From AEGEAN-183 sp045563675 (GTDB lineage: Bacteria; Pseudomonadota; Gammaproteobacteria; Magnimaribacterales; Magnimaribacteraceae), in the NCBI GenBank assembly GCA_045563675.1, contig JBJLIX010000002.1, positions 310,001-374,000 on the forward strand: a DNA stretch of 64,000 bases, in the 5' to 3' direction. This document shows positions 25,681-35,396 of the stretch, one piece after another (the stretch's first letter is position 1; each line of letters starts with the position of its first letter). The translations under genes and the position numbers were made by a program. The notes below the pieces were generated by a model. That model saw nothing but the letters and a program-made list of their open reading frames with translations. It searched no databases and had not been told where the DNA came from.

Positions 25681-26150
25681 ATCTGCTCCTTACTTAGCCT
25701 AGTTCCAAAGAAATGGCCTCCAATATATCCACATAAAATTAAAATGATCTTACCTACGGTTGTTCTTGCTCCTGCCAACATATCTATCCCAAAGAAAACT
25801 AAAGGCATCAAATAAACAATTAAAACAAGTGCTATAGCACCTGCTATCCCATAAGCAATTCTCTTTTGTACCTTTACCCAACGTAAAACTAACCATGTAA
25901 AACTAAAAGCAATTAAAAAGCCTAAAGCAATTATTGTAGGCAGCAAAGGTAAGGGCAAAGGAGGTGCAGGAGTTAAAGTCATTAATAAAAAGTCATGATA
26001 AACACTAGAAATAAGAACTCCTAAACTAACTGGCATATCAACGCTTGAAAGCCAAACTAAATTAAAGGTAGTGGTTTGAGCGCCTACTAAGAAAGAAACT
26101 AAAAGTATTGTAAGAAAAAGAAAGCCTATTTTTTTTATTATATAAATCAT
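25677..26150 (-). CDS. Membrane protein, unknown function
   Basis: The 157-residue protein has four hydrophobic segments (about residues 5-23, 62-86, 95-118 and 125-150). It has no cytoplasmic domain of note and no recognised family. It overlaps the sugar dehydrogenase start by 4 bases, so the two are translated together. A role as a membrane partner of that dehydrogenase is possible but unsupported beyond gene order. Confidence 0.6.
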   Translation of the reverse strand: MIYIIKKIGFLFLTILLVSFLVGAQTTTFNLVWLSSVDMPVSLGVLISSVYHDFLLMTLTPAPPLPLPLLPTIIALGFLIAFSFTWLVLRWVKVQKRIAYGIAGAIALVLIVYLMPLVFFGIDMLAGARTTVGKIILILCGYIGGHFFGTRLSKEQI

Positions 26151-26201
26151 AAATCTTCTTTAAATATACATTCTATTTTAAAGAATAGCACTTCTCTTTC
26201 C

Positions 26202-27428
26202 TTACTTCTTAGTAGAATTTGCTATATCTGCTAGTTGCATGGCTTGAATCATCTCTTTATTAGTCTTTTCTCTCTCTTCCATTTTTTTTATCTGTTCATC
26301 TTTAACACCAAGCTCTGTCAACACTTCTCTATTATGTTGTCCCAAAAAAGGTGAGTGAGACTTAGGGAAAGCATCTTGATTACTAAAATTGAAAGGAGGT
26401 CTTGGATATCTCATAAGCCCTCCTAAAGGATGGTCAATTTCAATTAAAGATTGTTGATCTATAACCTGTGGGTCATTGTGAACTTCATCTAAAGAATTAA
26501 CAAAAGAAAAAGAAAGTCCTAGCTCTTCTAATTTTTCATTGACATAAACACTTTCTAATTTACTAAGGAAAGAATTTATTTCTTTTGTTAATGAATGTGC
26601 ATTTTCAACCCTATCATTAAGAGTTAGATATTCTGGTTTTTGATGAAGGTCACATTCAAGGAAAGTACAAAAAGACTCAAAGTCTGGATCTGCTACTAAA
26701 ATAATAGCTAGTGTTCTATCTTTAGTTTTAAATAAAGAAAACGTGTCATATAAATCAGGTTTAATATCTATACCTTCGCCCAGTAAGGTTCGTGACCACA
26801 TTGCATCTGGCCACAAGAAATACAACCCTGCTTCCATCATAGAGATAGGTAAATATTCCCCCTTTCCTGTTCTTTCTTTTTGGACCAAAGCTGCGGTTAT
26901 ACACTGAGCTGCTGTTAATCCGGTTGCTTTATCAAAAATTACATTTCTTACAAATTTAGGTTCTTTTGGGTCTTGTGCCGAAGCTGTTCCAATAGTTGCT
27001 TGAATTAATGGATCATAGACTTTTCTTTCTGAGTAAGGACCACTTTGTCCGTACCCTGATATAGATGCATAAATTATTTCAGAATTAATTTGTTTGATTG
27101 AATCGTAGTCTATTCCCAATTTCTTAACTATACCTGGTCTATAGTTCTCAATTACTACATCAGCTCCCTTAATTAACTCTTTAAGAATTGCTATTTCATT
27201 TTCATCTTTTAGGTCTAAAACAACAGATTTTTTATTTCTATTTAAGACAGCAAACATTCCTCCAACTCCGTCTCTAGAGCTTCCCATAAATCTAGCTAAG
27301 TCGCCTAATAAAGGTGGTTCAACTTTTACTACGTCAGCTCCTTGATCTGCCAACATCATTCCCGCAAGTGGACCAGAAACTGTAGAAGTTAATTCAACTA
27401 TTTTGTAACCATCTAAAGGACCTGACAT
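26202..27428 (-). CDS. CaiB/BaiF-family CoA-transferase
   Basis: The 408-residue protein opens with YKIVELTSTVSGPLAGMMLADQGADVVKVEPP and continues with NRNKKSVVLDLK, NYRPGIVKKLGIDY and YASISGYGQSGPYS. These are the standard class III CoA-transferase blocks. Members move CoA between carboxylic acids or racemise acyl-CoAs. A second family member lies at 28490. The start is divergent from tatD, with 48 bases between. Confidence 0.9.
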   Translation of the reverse strand: MSGPLDGYKIVELTSTVSGPLAGMMLADQGADVVKVEPPLLGDLARFMGSSRDGVGGMFAVLNRNKKSVVLDLKDENEIAILKELIKGADVVIENYRPGIVKKLGIDYDSIKQINSEIIYASISGYGQSGPYSERKVYDPLIQATIGTASAQDPKEPKFVRNVIFDKATGLTAAQCITAALVQKERTGKGEYLPISMMEAGLYFLWPDAMWSRTLLGEGIDIKPDLYDTFSLFKTKDRTLAIILVADPDFESFCTFLECDLHQKPEYLTLNDRVENAHSLTKEINSFLSKLESVYVNEKLEELGLSFSFVNSLDEVHNDPQVIDQQSLIEIDHPLGGLMRYPRPPFNFSNQDAFPKSHSPFLGQHNREVLTELGVKDEQIKKMEEREKTNKEMIQAMQLADIANSTKK

Positions 27429-27476
27429 ACCCCTCTCTCCTATTAATAATTTCTACCTTATAATAAAACAAGCCTT

Positions 27477-28268
27477 ATGACTAAAGAACAGTTTTTTGAT
27501 ATAGGAGTTAATTTAACTCACCCTTCCCTTGTTAACGATATAGATAAAGTTATCGAAGAAGCAATTGAAGCCGGTGTAAATAGAATGTGCATAACAGGTA
27601 GTGATTTAGAAGAAAGTATCTCAGCGTATCAACTAGCTTTTTCTTTATCCGATATTCTCATTAGTACGGCAGGTATTCACCCGCATCAGGCAAAAGAATT
27701 TACTCCTAACTATTTCTCAGAAATAAAAGACTTGCTTAAAAAAGAACAAGTTAAGGCAATTGGTGAAACCGGACTAGACTTTTATAGAAATTTCTCTAGT
27801 GAAGAACAACAAAAGAAAAGCTTTGAAGCTCACATAGAGTTAGCTATTGAAATTCAGAAACCTTTATTTCTTCATGTTAGAGAAGCGCACAAGACTTTTA
27901 TGGAAATATTAAAGCCAGTTAAAGATCATCTACCTAAAACAGTAGTTCATTGTTTTACTGGTTCAGGTGAAGAACTACAAGAATATATAGAAATGGGTTT
28001 TTATATAGGAATAACAGGATGGATTTGTGATGAAAGAAGAGGTACACACTTGAAAGGACTCATTGATCATATTCCTTTAGATAAGATAATGATTGAAACT
28101 GATGCTCCCTACTTAATTCCAAGGACCCAGAAGTTAAAGAATTCTCAAAGAAATGAGCCTAAATTTCTACCTTATGTAGCACAAGAAATATATAAGAATA
28201 GTAATAAAAGTAAAGAATTAATTAATTCTTCTATGTATTTGAATAGTTTAAATTTTTTTGGATTATAA
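27477..28268 (+). CDS. tatD: TatD-family deoxyribonuclease
   Basis: The 263-residue protein carries the metal-ligand motifs of TatD: an N-terminal DIGVNLTHP (a variant of the usual DxHxH site), GETGLDFYR, FLHVREAH, VVHCFTGS and IETDAPYL. TatD is a cytoplasmic 3'-5' nuclease. The first motif reads D-x-G-x-N rather than D-x-H-C-H, as in E. coli TatD itself. It overlaps the convergent glutaredoxin-like gene by 6 bases. Confidence 0.9.
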   Translation: MTKEQFFDIGVNLTHPSLVNDIDKVIEEAIEAGVNRMCITGSDLEESISAYQLAFSLSDILISTAGIHPHQAKEFTPNYFSEIKDLLKKEQVKAIGETGLDFYRNFSSEEQQKKSFEAHIELAIEIQKPLFLHVREAHKTFMEILKPVKDHLPKTVVHCFTGSGEELQEYIEMGFYIGITGWICDERRGTHLKGLIDHIPLDKIMIETDAPYLIPRTQKLKNSQRNEPKFLPYVAQEIYKNSNKSKELINSSMYLNSLNFFGL

Positions 28269-28493
28269 TGAAATAAATTCTTTTACTTTTCTTTGGTTAA
28301 ATGGCCAACTAAGAAATTTATTATCAAATAAAAGTACCGGTATCTTGTCCCAGTACTTATCATGGATTTTTCTTGTAGAATAAATATCCTTCTCTACTAA
28401 GACTACATCCTTAAAATCTATAGAATCTATAATATGTTTTGCCTCTATACATAGCGGACAATCAGAACCTGTAATTAGAGTTATTTCTTTCAA
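28263..28493 (-). CDS. Glutaredoxin-like protein
   Basis: This 76-residue protein has a C12-P-L-C15 active site in TGSDCPLCIEAKHII, followed by KIPVLLFDNKFLSWPFN with the cis-proline. It fits the glutaredoxin/NrdH-like family (DUF836-like, YfgC-type). The start is TTG overlapping the stop of the upstream CoA-transferase by 4 bases, without its own ribosome site, which points to coupling. Confidence 0.8.
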   Translation of the reverse strand: MKEITLITGSDCPLCIEAKHIIDSIDFKDVVLVEKDIYSTRKIHDKYWDKIPVLLFDNKFLSWPFNQRKVKEFISL

Positions 28494-29620
28494 GCTACAG
28501 CGCCTGCGTTTTTTAAGTTATTTACATCTTCTTCAGATAAGCCAATAGACTTGAGAACTTCATCCGTATGCTCTCCTGCTATAGATGGAGGGGATGCTAC
28601 TTTTGCTTCAGTTCTAGAAAATCTTGGGGCTGGTGCAGGTTGAGTAACACCTTCCAGCTCTATAAATGTTTTTCTTTCCTTGTTGTGAGGATGATCTGGA
28701 GCTTCAGACATATCTAATACAGGAGCAAAACAAACGTCTGTACCTTCCATCAACTCACACCATTCATCTCTTGTTTTTGTTACAAATACTTCTTTAATTC
28801 TTTCTTTTTGTTCAGGCCAATTATCTCTGGACATCTGTTCTTTAAAAATCTTCTCATCCAGTTCTGCTATTTGACAAAGCAATGCATAAAACTGGGGTTC
28901 TATAGATCCAATAGAAATACACTTACCATCTTTACATTCATAGGTGTCATAAAAATGAGAACCTCCATCCAGGAGGTTGCTACCCATAGTATTTTTCCAC
29001 ATACCTGAAGATTGCATCGTATAAATCATAGTCATCAGTAACGCTGAACCATCTGTCATAGCAGCATCTACTACTTGTCCTTTTTGAGAGTGCCTTGATT
29101 CCAGAAGTGCTGCTACCAGACCCAATGCTAATAACATGCCGCCACCTCCAAAATCTCCTATTAAATTCAATGGGGGTACTGGAGGAGAGCCCGGTCTCCC
29201 TATAGCGGCTAAGGCCCCTGATAGAGAAATATAATTAATGTCATGTCCTGCAGCAGAAGCTAGAGGACCATCCTGTCCCCAACCAGTCATTCTTCCAAAA
29301 ACTATTTTTTTATTCCTTTCTAAACAAACATCAGGGCCCAATCCCAATCTTTCCATTACTCCTGGTCTAAAACCTTCAAAAATTGCATCTGCTTTTTCAA
29401 CAAGCTTCAGTACCACCTCAACCCCCTCCTCTGATTTTAAATCTACTGCTATAGACTTCTTCCCTCTGTTAGATGCATCTTTCTTAGATCCTGTGCCTAT
29501 TGCAGAAGCCCTATCAACTCTAATAATTTCTGCACCTAAATCAGCCAACACCATTCCACAGAAAGGGCCAGGACCTATACCTGCCATTTCTACTATTGTT
29601 AAACCCTTTAATGGTCCCAT
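28490..29620 (-). CDS. CaiB/BaiF CoA-transferase, alpha-methylacyl-CoA racemase-like
   Basis: The 376-residue protein begins MGPLKGLTIVEMAGIGPGPFCGMVLADLGAEI. It has GKKSIAVDLKSEEG, GFRPGVMERLGLGPD, GRMTGWGQDGPLASAAGHDINYI and DAAMTDGSA. The GHDINYI and DGSA blocks are typical of alpha-methylacyl-CoA racemases, which epimerise 2-methyl-branched acyl-CoAs in the breakdown of sterol side chains and branched fatty acids. It has a GGAGAAAAC ribosome site and lies 9 bases from the MMPL exporter. Confidence 0.85.
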   Translation of the reverse strand: MGPLKGLTIVEMAGIGPGPFCGMVLADLGAEIIRVDRASAIGTGSKKDASNRGKKSIAVDLKSEEGVEVVLKLVEKADAIFEGFRPGVMERLGLGPDVCLERNKKIVFGRMTGWGQDGPLASAAGHDINYISLSGALAAIGRPGSPPVPPLNLIGDFGGGGMLLALGLVAALLESRHSQKGQVVDAAMTDGSALLMTMIYTMQSSGMWKNTMGSNLLDGGSHFYDTYECKDGKCISIGSIEPQFYALLCQIAELDEKIFKEQMSRDNWPEQKERIKEVFVTKTRDEWCELMEGTDVCFAPVLDMSEAPDHPHNKERKTFIELEGVTQPAPAPRFSRTEAKVASPPSIAGEHTDEVLKSIGLSEEDVNNLKNAGAVA

Positions 29621-29629
29621 GTTTTCTCC

Positions 29630-32098
29630 TTAAGTATTTTCTTCTCCTAAAGGCTTAAAAGTTATAAGCAATTGAGGAAGTAAAGTTAACGCTCCTAATA
29701 GTGCCATGAACATAGCCAGTGACACAAATAAACCGAAATAGACCGTTGGATTAAAATTTGATGAAATTAAAACCAGAAATCCTATTATTATTGTTGAGGA
29801 AGTGTAGAACATAGCTCTGCCGATAGTGTTATGACTGTTCTTCATTGATTGTTCGTAGCTTGAAGTCTTACTAAATTCTATTTTAAAACGGTGTATATAA
29901 TGAATGGTGTTATCTACTGCCATCCCCACACTTATAGCTGCTACCGTGATTGTCATAATATCCAAAGGAACTTTCATTAGTCCCATTGTCCCAAGCACTA
30001 CACTAGCAGCTAATAAATTAGGAATAATTCCAATTAGTGCAAGATAAACTGACCTAAATAAAAATATAAACATAACTGTGATTACTAAGAAAACAATTCC
30101 TAGAGTTCCTATTTGTGAACTAAATAGGCTTTGTAGCATGTTGTTATAAAGAACAGCTAAACCCGTTAACCTGTACTCGTCTTTAGTAAAACCAAAATCA
30201 TTCTCTAATGTATCTCTAATTTCATTTAATAATTCATTTCGCTTAAGGGTCTTGCTGGTCTCTAAAACTCTGGAAGATATTCTTACTTGATTTTCATCTT
30301 CGCTAATATAAGAACTTAGAAGAGTCTCTTTTATATCTTCTGGCAAAAGGTTTTTGACTAAGGCAAGATCTAGTTCTGAAATGGGCTGCCCGTCTTTTAG
30401 TTCTTCAGCAACCTTAATACCGCTAGCAACAGAAAGAACTTTACCTACTTCAGGTAAAGAATCTAAATAATCATGTACTGCTTCTAACTCTTTAATTTGA
30501 ATAGTATTCCACCAGTATCCATCTGTATAATTTTCTTTATCATCAAAATCATCAAAATCATCTTCCCATTCATTTTCTTCAAAATAACTAGAAGGTGCTT
30601 CTAGAATAATATCTAAAGGAGCAGTACCTCCAAGTTTAAGATCTAACAACTCCATTCCTTGGTAGATCTCTGTGGACTCCTTGAAATAATCTATAAATCT
30701 ATTTTCTACAGTAAGCTTACTTATGCCTACTAGAGAAGTTAGAAATAAAGCTAGACTTACAGTTAATACAATAATTCTATTATTAAAACTAAAAGATGCT
30801 AATTGTAAGGTTAAGCCTTTACTAAAATCCTTATCTGTATCTGAAGAGAATTTTCTTAATAATGACATTACTGAAGGCAGGGCAGTAAAAGTAAAAGTAA
30901 AAGCTATTAGAATTCCAACAACCATCATTTTTCCAAAATCAATTACTGGTTTGATATCACTTACTGAAAGAGATGCGAAAGCAACCATGGTAGTCAATGC
31001 TGTATAGATACAAGGCTTAAACATCTCTTGAAAAGTTAAGGAAACAAGGTCTTGTTGATTTAAAGACCTATCTCGTGAAGCTATTTCTTGATACCTCACA
31101 ATGATATGAATGGATAATGAAATGGAAATGATTAGAAGTAGAGCAATGAAATTAGATGATACTACTGTTACTCTCCAGTCGAGCAGGCCTAATAGGCCTA
31201 AAACAAAAAAACCTACCATTCCGCTACATATAAGAGGAAGTGCTACCCATCTTGTCCTTCTAAAAACTACGCTTAAAGTAAATATGAAGACCAATAAAAC
31301 TCCTATTCCAAAAAAGTTAAGATCGCTTTGAACGAAGCTCATCATATCTGAAGCTATCATGGCAGTTCCACCAAGATAAAAAGTGCCTTGGGTTGAAGAA
31401 ATGCTGAGTATTTTACGAATATCTTTCACAAGTTTGTCTCTATTGAGAGATTCTTGATTATTTAAATAACCAATTAAATTATTGATTTCTTCAATCTGAT
31501 TTTGGATTTCAAGATTATCTGTTTCTATAGCTTTCTGTCTAAGCTTATAACGCTGCTGTATAGCTTTATCATATTCTTCATTTTCTATCAGATTAACTTG
31601 GAGTGCTGTTGTTCTTCCATCCCTGCTAACTAAGAGCTCTGTGTACAGGGGACTGTCTTTAAATTCTTCTTCTGCTAACTTAAGATCAACGTCCTCGTCC
31701 TCAAGTGTTCTTAAATTATCTGCTAATTCACTTATAGGCATCTTGGGGCTAAAAAGTAAAGGTGCATCTAAATAGCTAAGAACACTATCTACCCCCTTAA
31801 GATCCTCTAATTTATTTGAAACCTCTCTAACTGTCTTTAAGCTTATTTCACTAAATAGAGGTTCTTTAGGAGTAAAAAGAACAATTAAAAAGTCTCCAGT
31901 AGAGTATTCATCACTAACCTCTCGGTAATATTTAAGATCTAAATCATCTTCTAGAACTAAAGAATCAGACGATGCATCTAGCTTAAATTTATGTATATTT
32001 AATCCTGCCAAAAAGAGAAACAAGAAAATAATAGATAGAACTACTTTAGGTCTAGAAGAAACTTGAAATGATAAATTTTTAAGTAAGTTATTAGTCAC
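29630..32098 (-). CDS. RND-superfamily exporter (MMPL/HAE3 type)
   Basis: The 822-residue protein has about twelve transmembrane helices in two similar halves, each with a large periplasmic loop. The motif GMAVDNTIHYIHRF in the second half is typical of MMPL/HAE3 transporters, which move hopanoids, lipids or other hydrophobic molecules. The second periplasmic loop contains an acidic insert (about plus-strand 30522-30586). The start is GTG without a clear ribosome site, 9 bases after trhO. The gene may act with the adjacent racemase-like enzyme in lipid handling. Confidence 0.9.
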   Translation of the reverse strand: MTNNLLKNLSFQVSSRPKVVLSIIFLFLFLAGLNIHKFKLDASSDSLVLEDDLDLKYYREVSDEYSTGDFLIVLFTPKEPLFSEISLKTVREVSNKLEDLKGVDSVLSYLDAPLLFSPKMPISELADNLRTLEDEDVDLKLAEEEFKDSPLYTELLVSRDGRTTALQVNLIENEEYDKAIQQRYKLRQKAIETDNLEIQNQIEEINNLIGYLNNQESLNRDKLVKDIRKILSISSTQGTFYLGGTAMIASDMMSFVQSDLNFFGIGVLLVFIFTLSVVFRRTRWVALPLICSGMVGFFVLGLLGLLDWRVTVVSSNFIALLLIISISLSIHIIVRYQEIASRDRSLNQQDLVSLTFQEMFKPCIYTALTTMVAFASLSVSDIKPVIDFGKMMVVGILIAFTFTFTALPSVMSLLRKFSSDTDKDFSKGLTLQLASFSFNNRIIVLTVSLALFLTSLVGISKLTVENRFIDYFKESTEIYQGMELLDLKLGGTAPLDIILEAPSSYFEENEWEDDFDDFDDKENYTDGYWWNTIQIKELEAVHDYLDSLPEVGKVLSVASGIKVAEELKDGQPISELDLALVKNLLPEDIKETLLSSYISEDENQVRISSRVLETSKTLKRNELLNEIRDTLENDFGFTKDEYRLTGLAVLYNNMLQSLFSSQIGTLGIVFLVITVMFIFLFRSVYLALIGIIPNLLAASVVLGTMGLMKVPLDIMTITVAAISVGMAVDNTIHYIHRFKIEFSKTSSYEQSMKNSHNTIGRAMFYTSSTIIIGFLVLISSNFNPTVYFGLFVSLAMFMALLGALTLLPQLLITFKPLGEENT

Positions 32099-32107
32099 TA
32101 CTTAGCT

Positions 32108-33025
32108 CTATTTCCTTGGGGATTGACCCATGTGCTTTAAACCCTTTGATTCAGCTAATTCTATTTGCTTTTGTCTCTGTGCAAACCTTACTTTATCTTT
32201 GTCAGAGGATTGGTCAAAACAAAGAGGGCATGAAACGCCCTTCTTATATTTGTCTGAATTCATATCTTTTTTTGAAATTGGCCTTCTGCATCCATGGCAT
32301 TGTTCAAAATTACCTTCTTCTAGATCAGGATTTACAGATACTCTTTCATCAAAAACGAAACATTCTCCTTCCCAAAGGCTATTATCATTATCAGTTTTAT
32401 CTAGATAATTTAGGACGCCACCTTTTAGTTGATAAACTTCCTCAAATCCTTCGCTCATAAAGAAAGAAGATGCTATTTCACATCTAATTCCACCAGTGCA
32501 AAACATAGCTATTTTTTTATTCTTAAATGACTCTTTGTTTCTTTGAATGTATTCTGGCAGATCAGTAAAATGTTTTGTTTCTGGTATCAAAGAATTCTTA
32601 AAAGTTCCTATCCGGGTTTCATATTCATTTCTAACATCTAATACTATTGTTTTTGGGTCTTCTAGGTAATTATTCCATTCATCAGGATTAACTTCTTTTC
32701 CTTTCAAACTAAAAATATCAAAATGGCCTTCAAGTGGCAGTAATTTATCTTTAATCTTAACCTTTAACCTCTTAAAAGGAGCTTTAAAGGATTCAGACCA
32801 GGTAGGCTGTAAATTGCTAATATTAAAAACTTCATCTAATAAAGTTAAAATAATTTCTAGACCCTCTCTTTTACCTGCCAAAGTTGCATTTATTCCTTGG
32901 GGGGTTGCAAAAAAAGTACCCGATAATTTTTTCTTATAAGCTACCCTTTCAACTTCTCTTTTAAGTTTATTTACATTCTTTATTGAGACTACCTTATAAA
33001 AGGTGACAATTGTTATTGTGCTCAT
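32108..33025 (-). CDS. trhO: tRNA uridine(34) hydroxylase TrhO (rhodanese family)
   Basis: The 305-residue protein has an N-terminal acylphosphatase-like part (TFFATPQGINATLAG). A rhodanese domain follows with active cysteine C176 in MFCTGGIRCE. The cysteine-rich tail reads QCHGCRRPIS...CPLCF. This is the standard layout of YceA/TrhO, which forms 5-hydroxyuridine at tRNA position 34. It is in one minus-strand string with bolA, 5 bases apart. Confidence 0.95.
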   Translation of the reverse strand: MSTITIVTFYKVVSIKNVNKLKREVERVAYKKKLSGTFFATPQGINATLAGKREGLEIILTLLDEVFNISNLQPTWSESFKAPFKRLKVKIKDKLLPLEGHFDIFSLKGKEVNPDEWNNYLEDPKTIVLDVRNEYETRIGTFKNSLIPETKHFTDLPEYIQRNKESFKNKKIAMFCTGGIRCEIASSFFMSEGFEEVYQLKGGVLNYLDKTDNDNSLWEGECFVFDERVSVNPDLEEGNFEQCHGCRRPISKKDMNSDKYKKGVSCPLCFDQSSDKDKVRFAQRQKQIELAESKGLKHMGQSPRK

Positions 33026-33030
33026 TTGAT

Positions 33031-33357
33031 TTAATCTTGAGATTCTTGAGCACTTCCACCTTCACATTCTGGTGAGGGGTTAGTTGACTCATTTCTTTCC
33101 TGCCATTCATTTGCAGTGAAAGTATGTAAGGTAATTGCATGAATTGGTCCTGCAAGTTCCTCTCCTATTAACTTGTAAATAGCTTGATGACGTTTTACAA
33201 GATTCAAACCTTCGAATACTTTTGATACAGCTACGATCCTCACATGAGACTCCGCACCAGGTTCTACATTATGCATAAAACTTTCATTAATCACTTCTAA
33301 ATGGGATGGATCTAAACTATCTTTTAGAACTGATTCTATTTTTGCGCAAGCTGACAT
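33031..33357 (-). CDS. bolA: BolA-family protein
   Basis: This 108-residue protein has the BolA fold pattern ESHVRIVAVSKVFEGLNLVKRHQAIYKLIGEEL, with the conserved RH near residue 56. A Glu/Ser-rich tail follows. BolA works with monothiol glutaredoxins in iron-sulfur handling and stress response. It is directly upstream of trhO and downstream of ogt. Confidence 0.9.
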   Translation of the reverse strand: MSACAKIESVLKDSLDPSHLEVINESFMHNVEPGAESHVRIVAVSKVFEGLNLVKRHQAIYKLIGEELAGPIHAITLHTFTANEWQERNESTNPSPECEGGSAQESQD

Positions 33358-33386
33358 TTATAAGATTATGTTTAAAAAAGTTAATT

Positions 33387-33854
33387 TTAGTTACTTTCTA
33401 GATTAAGTAAAAATTTTTTAAGTATTAATCCTCCCCCAAACCCTCCAAGTCCTGAAGAGGAAATGACTCTATGACAAGGAATCACTATGGGAATTTTGTT
33501 TGCCCCACAAGCACTGCCTACAGCCCTATAGGCTCTTGGATGGCCAGCTTTTTTAGCTAAATCTTTGTAAGTTAAGACTTTGCCATATTTTATATTTATC
33601 ATTTCTTTATAGACTTCTTTTTGAAAATTAGTTCCCTCTAAGTGAGTTTTAATTGAAAAGGTTCTTCTTTTTTTTAAAAAATACTGATTTAATTGTTTGC
33701 TCTCTAGCTTAAACCTGTCTTCTGTTGATTTTCCTCTACGAGACAACCCTTTCAGCCCATTTAAACTTAACTCTAATAAATTTGTATCGTCACCTAGCAA
33801 CCCCAGTTCGCCTATTGGGGTTTTAAGACCGATCTCATATATCAACCTAATCAC
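33387..33854 (-). CDS. ogt: Methylated-DNA-protein-cysteine methyltransferase
   Basis: The 155-residue protein has the suicide cysteine C127 in IPCHRVI, preceded by YRAVGSACGANKIPIV. This is the signature of O6-methylguanine repair enzymes. The single-domain size fits Ogt rather than Ada. The GTG start lies within the end of the upstream MFS gene (8-base overlap), so expression depends on that transcript. Confidence 0.9.
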   Translation of the reverse strand: MIRLIYEIGLKTPIGELGLLGDDTNLLELSLNGLKGLSRRGKSTEDRFKLESKQLNQYFLKKRRTFSIKTHLEGTNFQKEVYKEMINIKYGKVLTYKDLAKKAGHPRAYRAVGSACGANKIPIVIPCHRVISSSGLGGFGGGLILKKFLLNLESN

Positions 33855-35343
33855 CTTTCCAGATTTTAGTGTCTGGATTGGCTACATTTTCTTCATGCTC
33901 ACTTCTACTTAAAGAGTATCCTTGGACCATAAGTAAAGCTGCACTAAAAGAAATTATGCAAATTGGAACATACCAAATTGCCAAGTCTGCTAAAATTTGG
34001 TTTGGTACTATTCCATTATAAGTTTCTCGAATTACAGAGGATTCAGGGAAAGAAATAATAGTCAACACAACTCCTGCAAAAGTTAGACCAAAACCACTTA
34101 CTGCTTTATCTGCAAAACTTCTTGCAGAGAAGAGAACCCCTTCTTCTCTTCTTCCTGTTTTAAGCTGTATATCTTCTACTAAATCCATCAACATAGAACT
34201 TAGAGTAGAAAAAACAATAATCCCCGCAGCTACATTTATAACCACATGAATGCACAAAAAAGTTAGTAGCATAGAAGTTGGGTTTTCTTCATTTGTATTT
34301 GCAGGCAAAATTGATGTTCCATAAGTTAAATCTATATAACGCAGAGCAAAAGGAAGAGCAGCAAAGATTATCTGAAAGGCCCATACTGACATAACGGTCT
34401 CTTTCTTGCCAAATCTGTCAGACAATATAGGAGCTAAAAACATAGCAATGATAGGAGATAAATATATACATAAACCTCTAGTTAACATTTCGTCAGAATC
34501 TAATTCCCAAAAATAACTATCAAAATAAACTGCGAAAGCTGCCTCTATACCTCCAGCAACTGCCACTAAGAGTCCAGAAGCAAAAAGAAACTTATAAGAT
34601 CTATTGCTTAGTAAAGTTTCGTATAGTTCCTTAAAAACTTTTCTTAAGGTGATTCTTCTTTGCGGAGGTTCTATTAAATCTGGAATATGTTTATGCGTTC
34701 CAACAGCAGTCACAATAATTCCTATAAAAATCAATATAGCTGCTACAAGACCATACTCAGACCAGGCCTCTGGATTGTACCGTCCATCGGTGTATTCACT
34801 GGTTACATTCCTTGGTCCAAACCAAAACCAAACTAAATTGTATGTGGTTAAGCCACCAAACCAGCCGAAGAAATATCGATAAGCCATTAGAGAAGTTCTA
34901 TCTACATAATTATCAGTAAGCTCTGGGCCTAACGAAACAGAAGGAATCTCGTAAAAGGTTATAAAAACTCTAATGATGATGGCACAGACTAGAAGATAGG
35001 AAAAAAGCTGCCAATCTGAGAGACTTTCTGGTGGTGTCCAAAGAAAAAAATACGTGATTGCAACAGGTAAAGCTGCAGCATACATAAATGGATGTCTTCT
35101 TCCCCACCTAGATCTAAGCCTATCTGAATAGTAACCTACAAGAGGATCAGTAATGGCATCAGCTATTAAAACTAGATTTAATGCTAGGCCTGTCATCCAT
35201 GCCGGAAGACCTAAAACAGAGCTATAAACAAAAAGAACAAAATAGCTAAATCCATTATTCTTTATACCGAAAGAAATTGAACCAAAGCCATAGAAAAATT
35301 TAGTAGATGTGGAGAGTTTAATTTTTTTCTTTGAGTCTTCCAT
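33847..35343 (-). CDS. GPH-family sugar/cation symporter (MFS)
   Basis: From the ATG at 35343 the protein has 498 residues and about twelve helices. Family motifs are FYGFGSISFGIKNNGF, LIADAITDPLVGYYSDRLRSRWGRRHPFMY and the late GRREEGVLFSARSFADKAVSGFGL. The glycoside-pentoside-hexuronide (MelB-like) family carries these. An in-frame TTG at 35355 is less likely because AAGGA sits directly before the ATG. It faces the gene at 35397 divergently. A paralog is at 39035. Confidence 0.9.
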   Translation of the reverse strand: MEDSKKKIKLSTSTKFFYGFGSISFGIKNNGFSYFVLFVYSSVLGLPAWMTGLALNLVLIADAITDPLVGYYSDRLRSRWGRRHPFMYAAALPVAITYFFLWTPPESLSDWQLFSYLLVCAIIIRVFITFYEIPSVSLGPELTDNYVDRTSLMAYRYFFGWFGGLTTYNLVWFWFGPRNVTSEYTDGRYNPEAWSEYGLVAAILIFIGIIVTAVGTHKHIPDLIEPPQRRITLRKVFKELYETLLSNRSYKFLFASGLLVAVAGGIEAAFAVYFDSYFWELDSDEMLTRGLCIYLSPIIAMFLAPILSDRFGKKETVMSVWAFQIIFAALPFALRYIDLTYGTSILPANTNEENPTSMLLTFLCIHVVINVAAGIIVFSTLSSMLMDLVEDIQLKTGRREEGVLFSARSFADKAVSGFGLTFAGVVLTIISFPESSVIRETYNGIVPNQILADLAIWYVPICIISFSAALLMVQGYSLSRSEHEENVANPDTKIWKGD

Positions 35344-35396
35344 GAATTCCTTCAATTCCCTTCATAAGATCATTACCATATATTAATATGTAACAA

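Noticed and set aside
35344..35355. Upstream TTG start for the GPH symporter
   Set aside because: AAGGA is placed for the ATG at 35343, not for the TTG.
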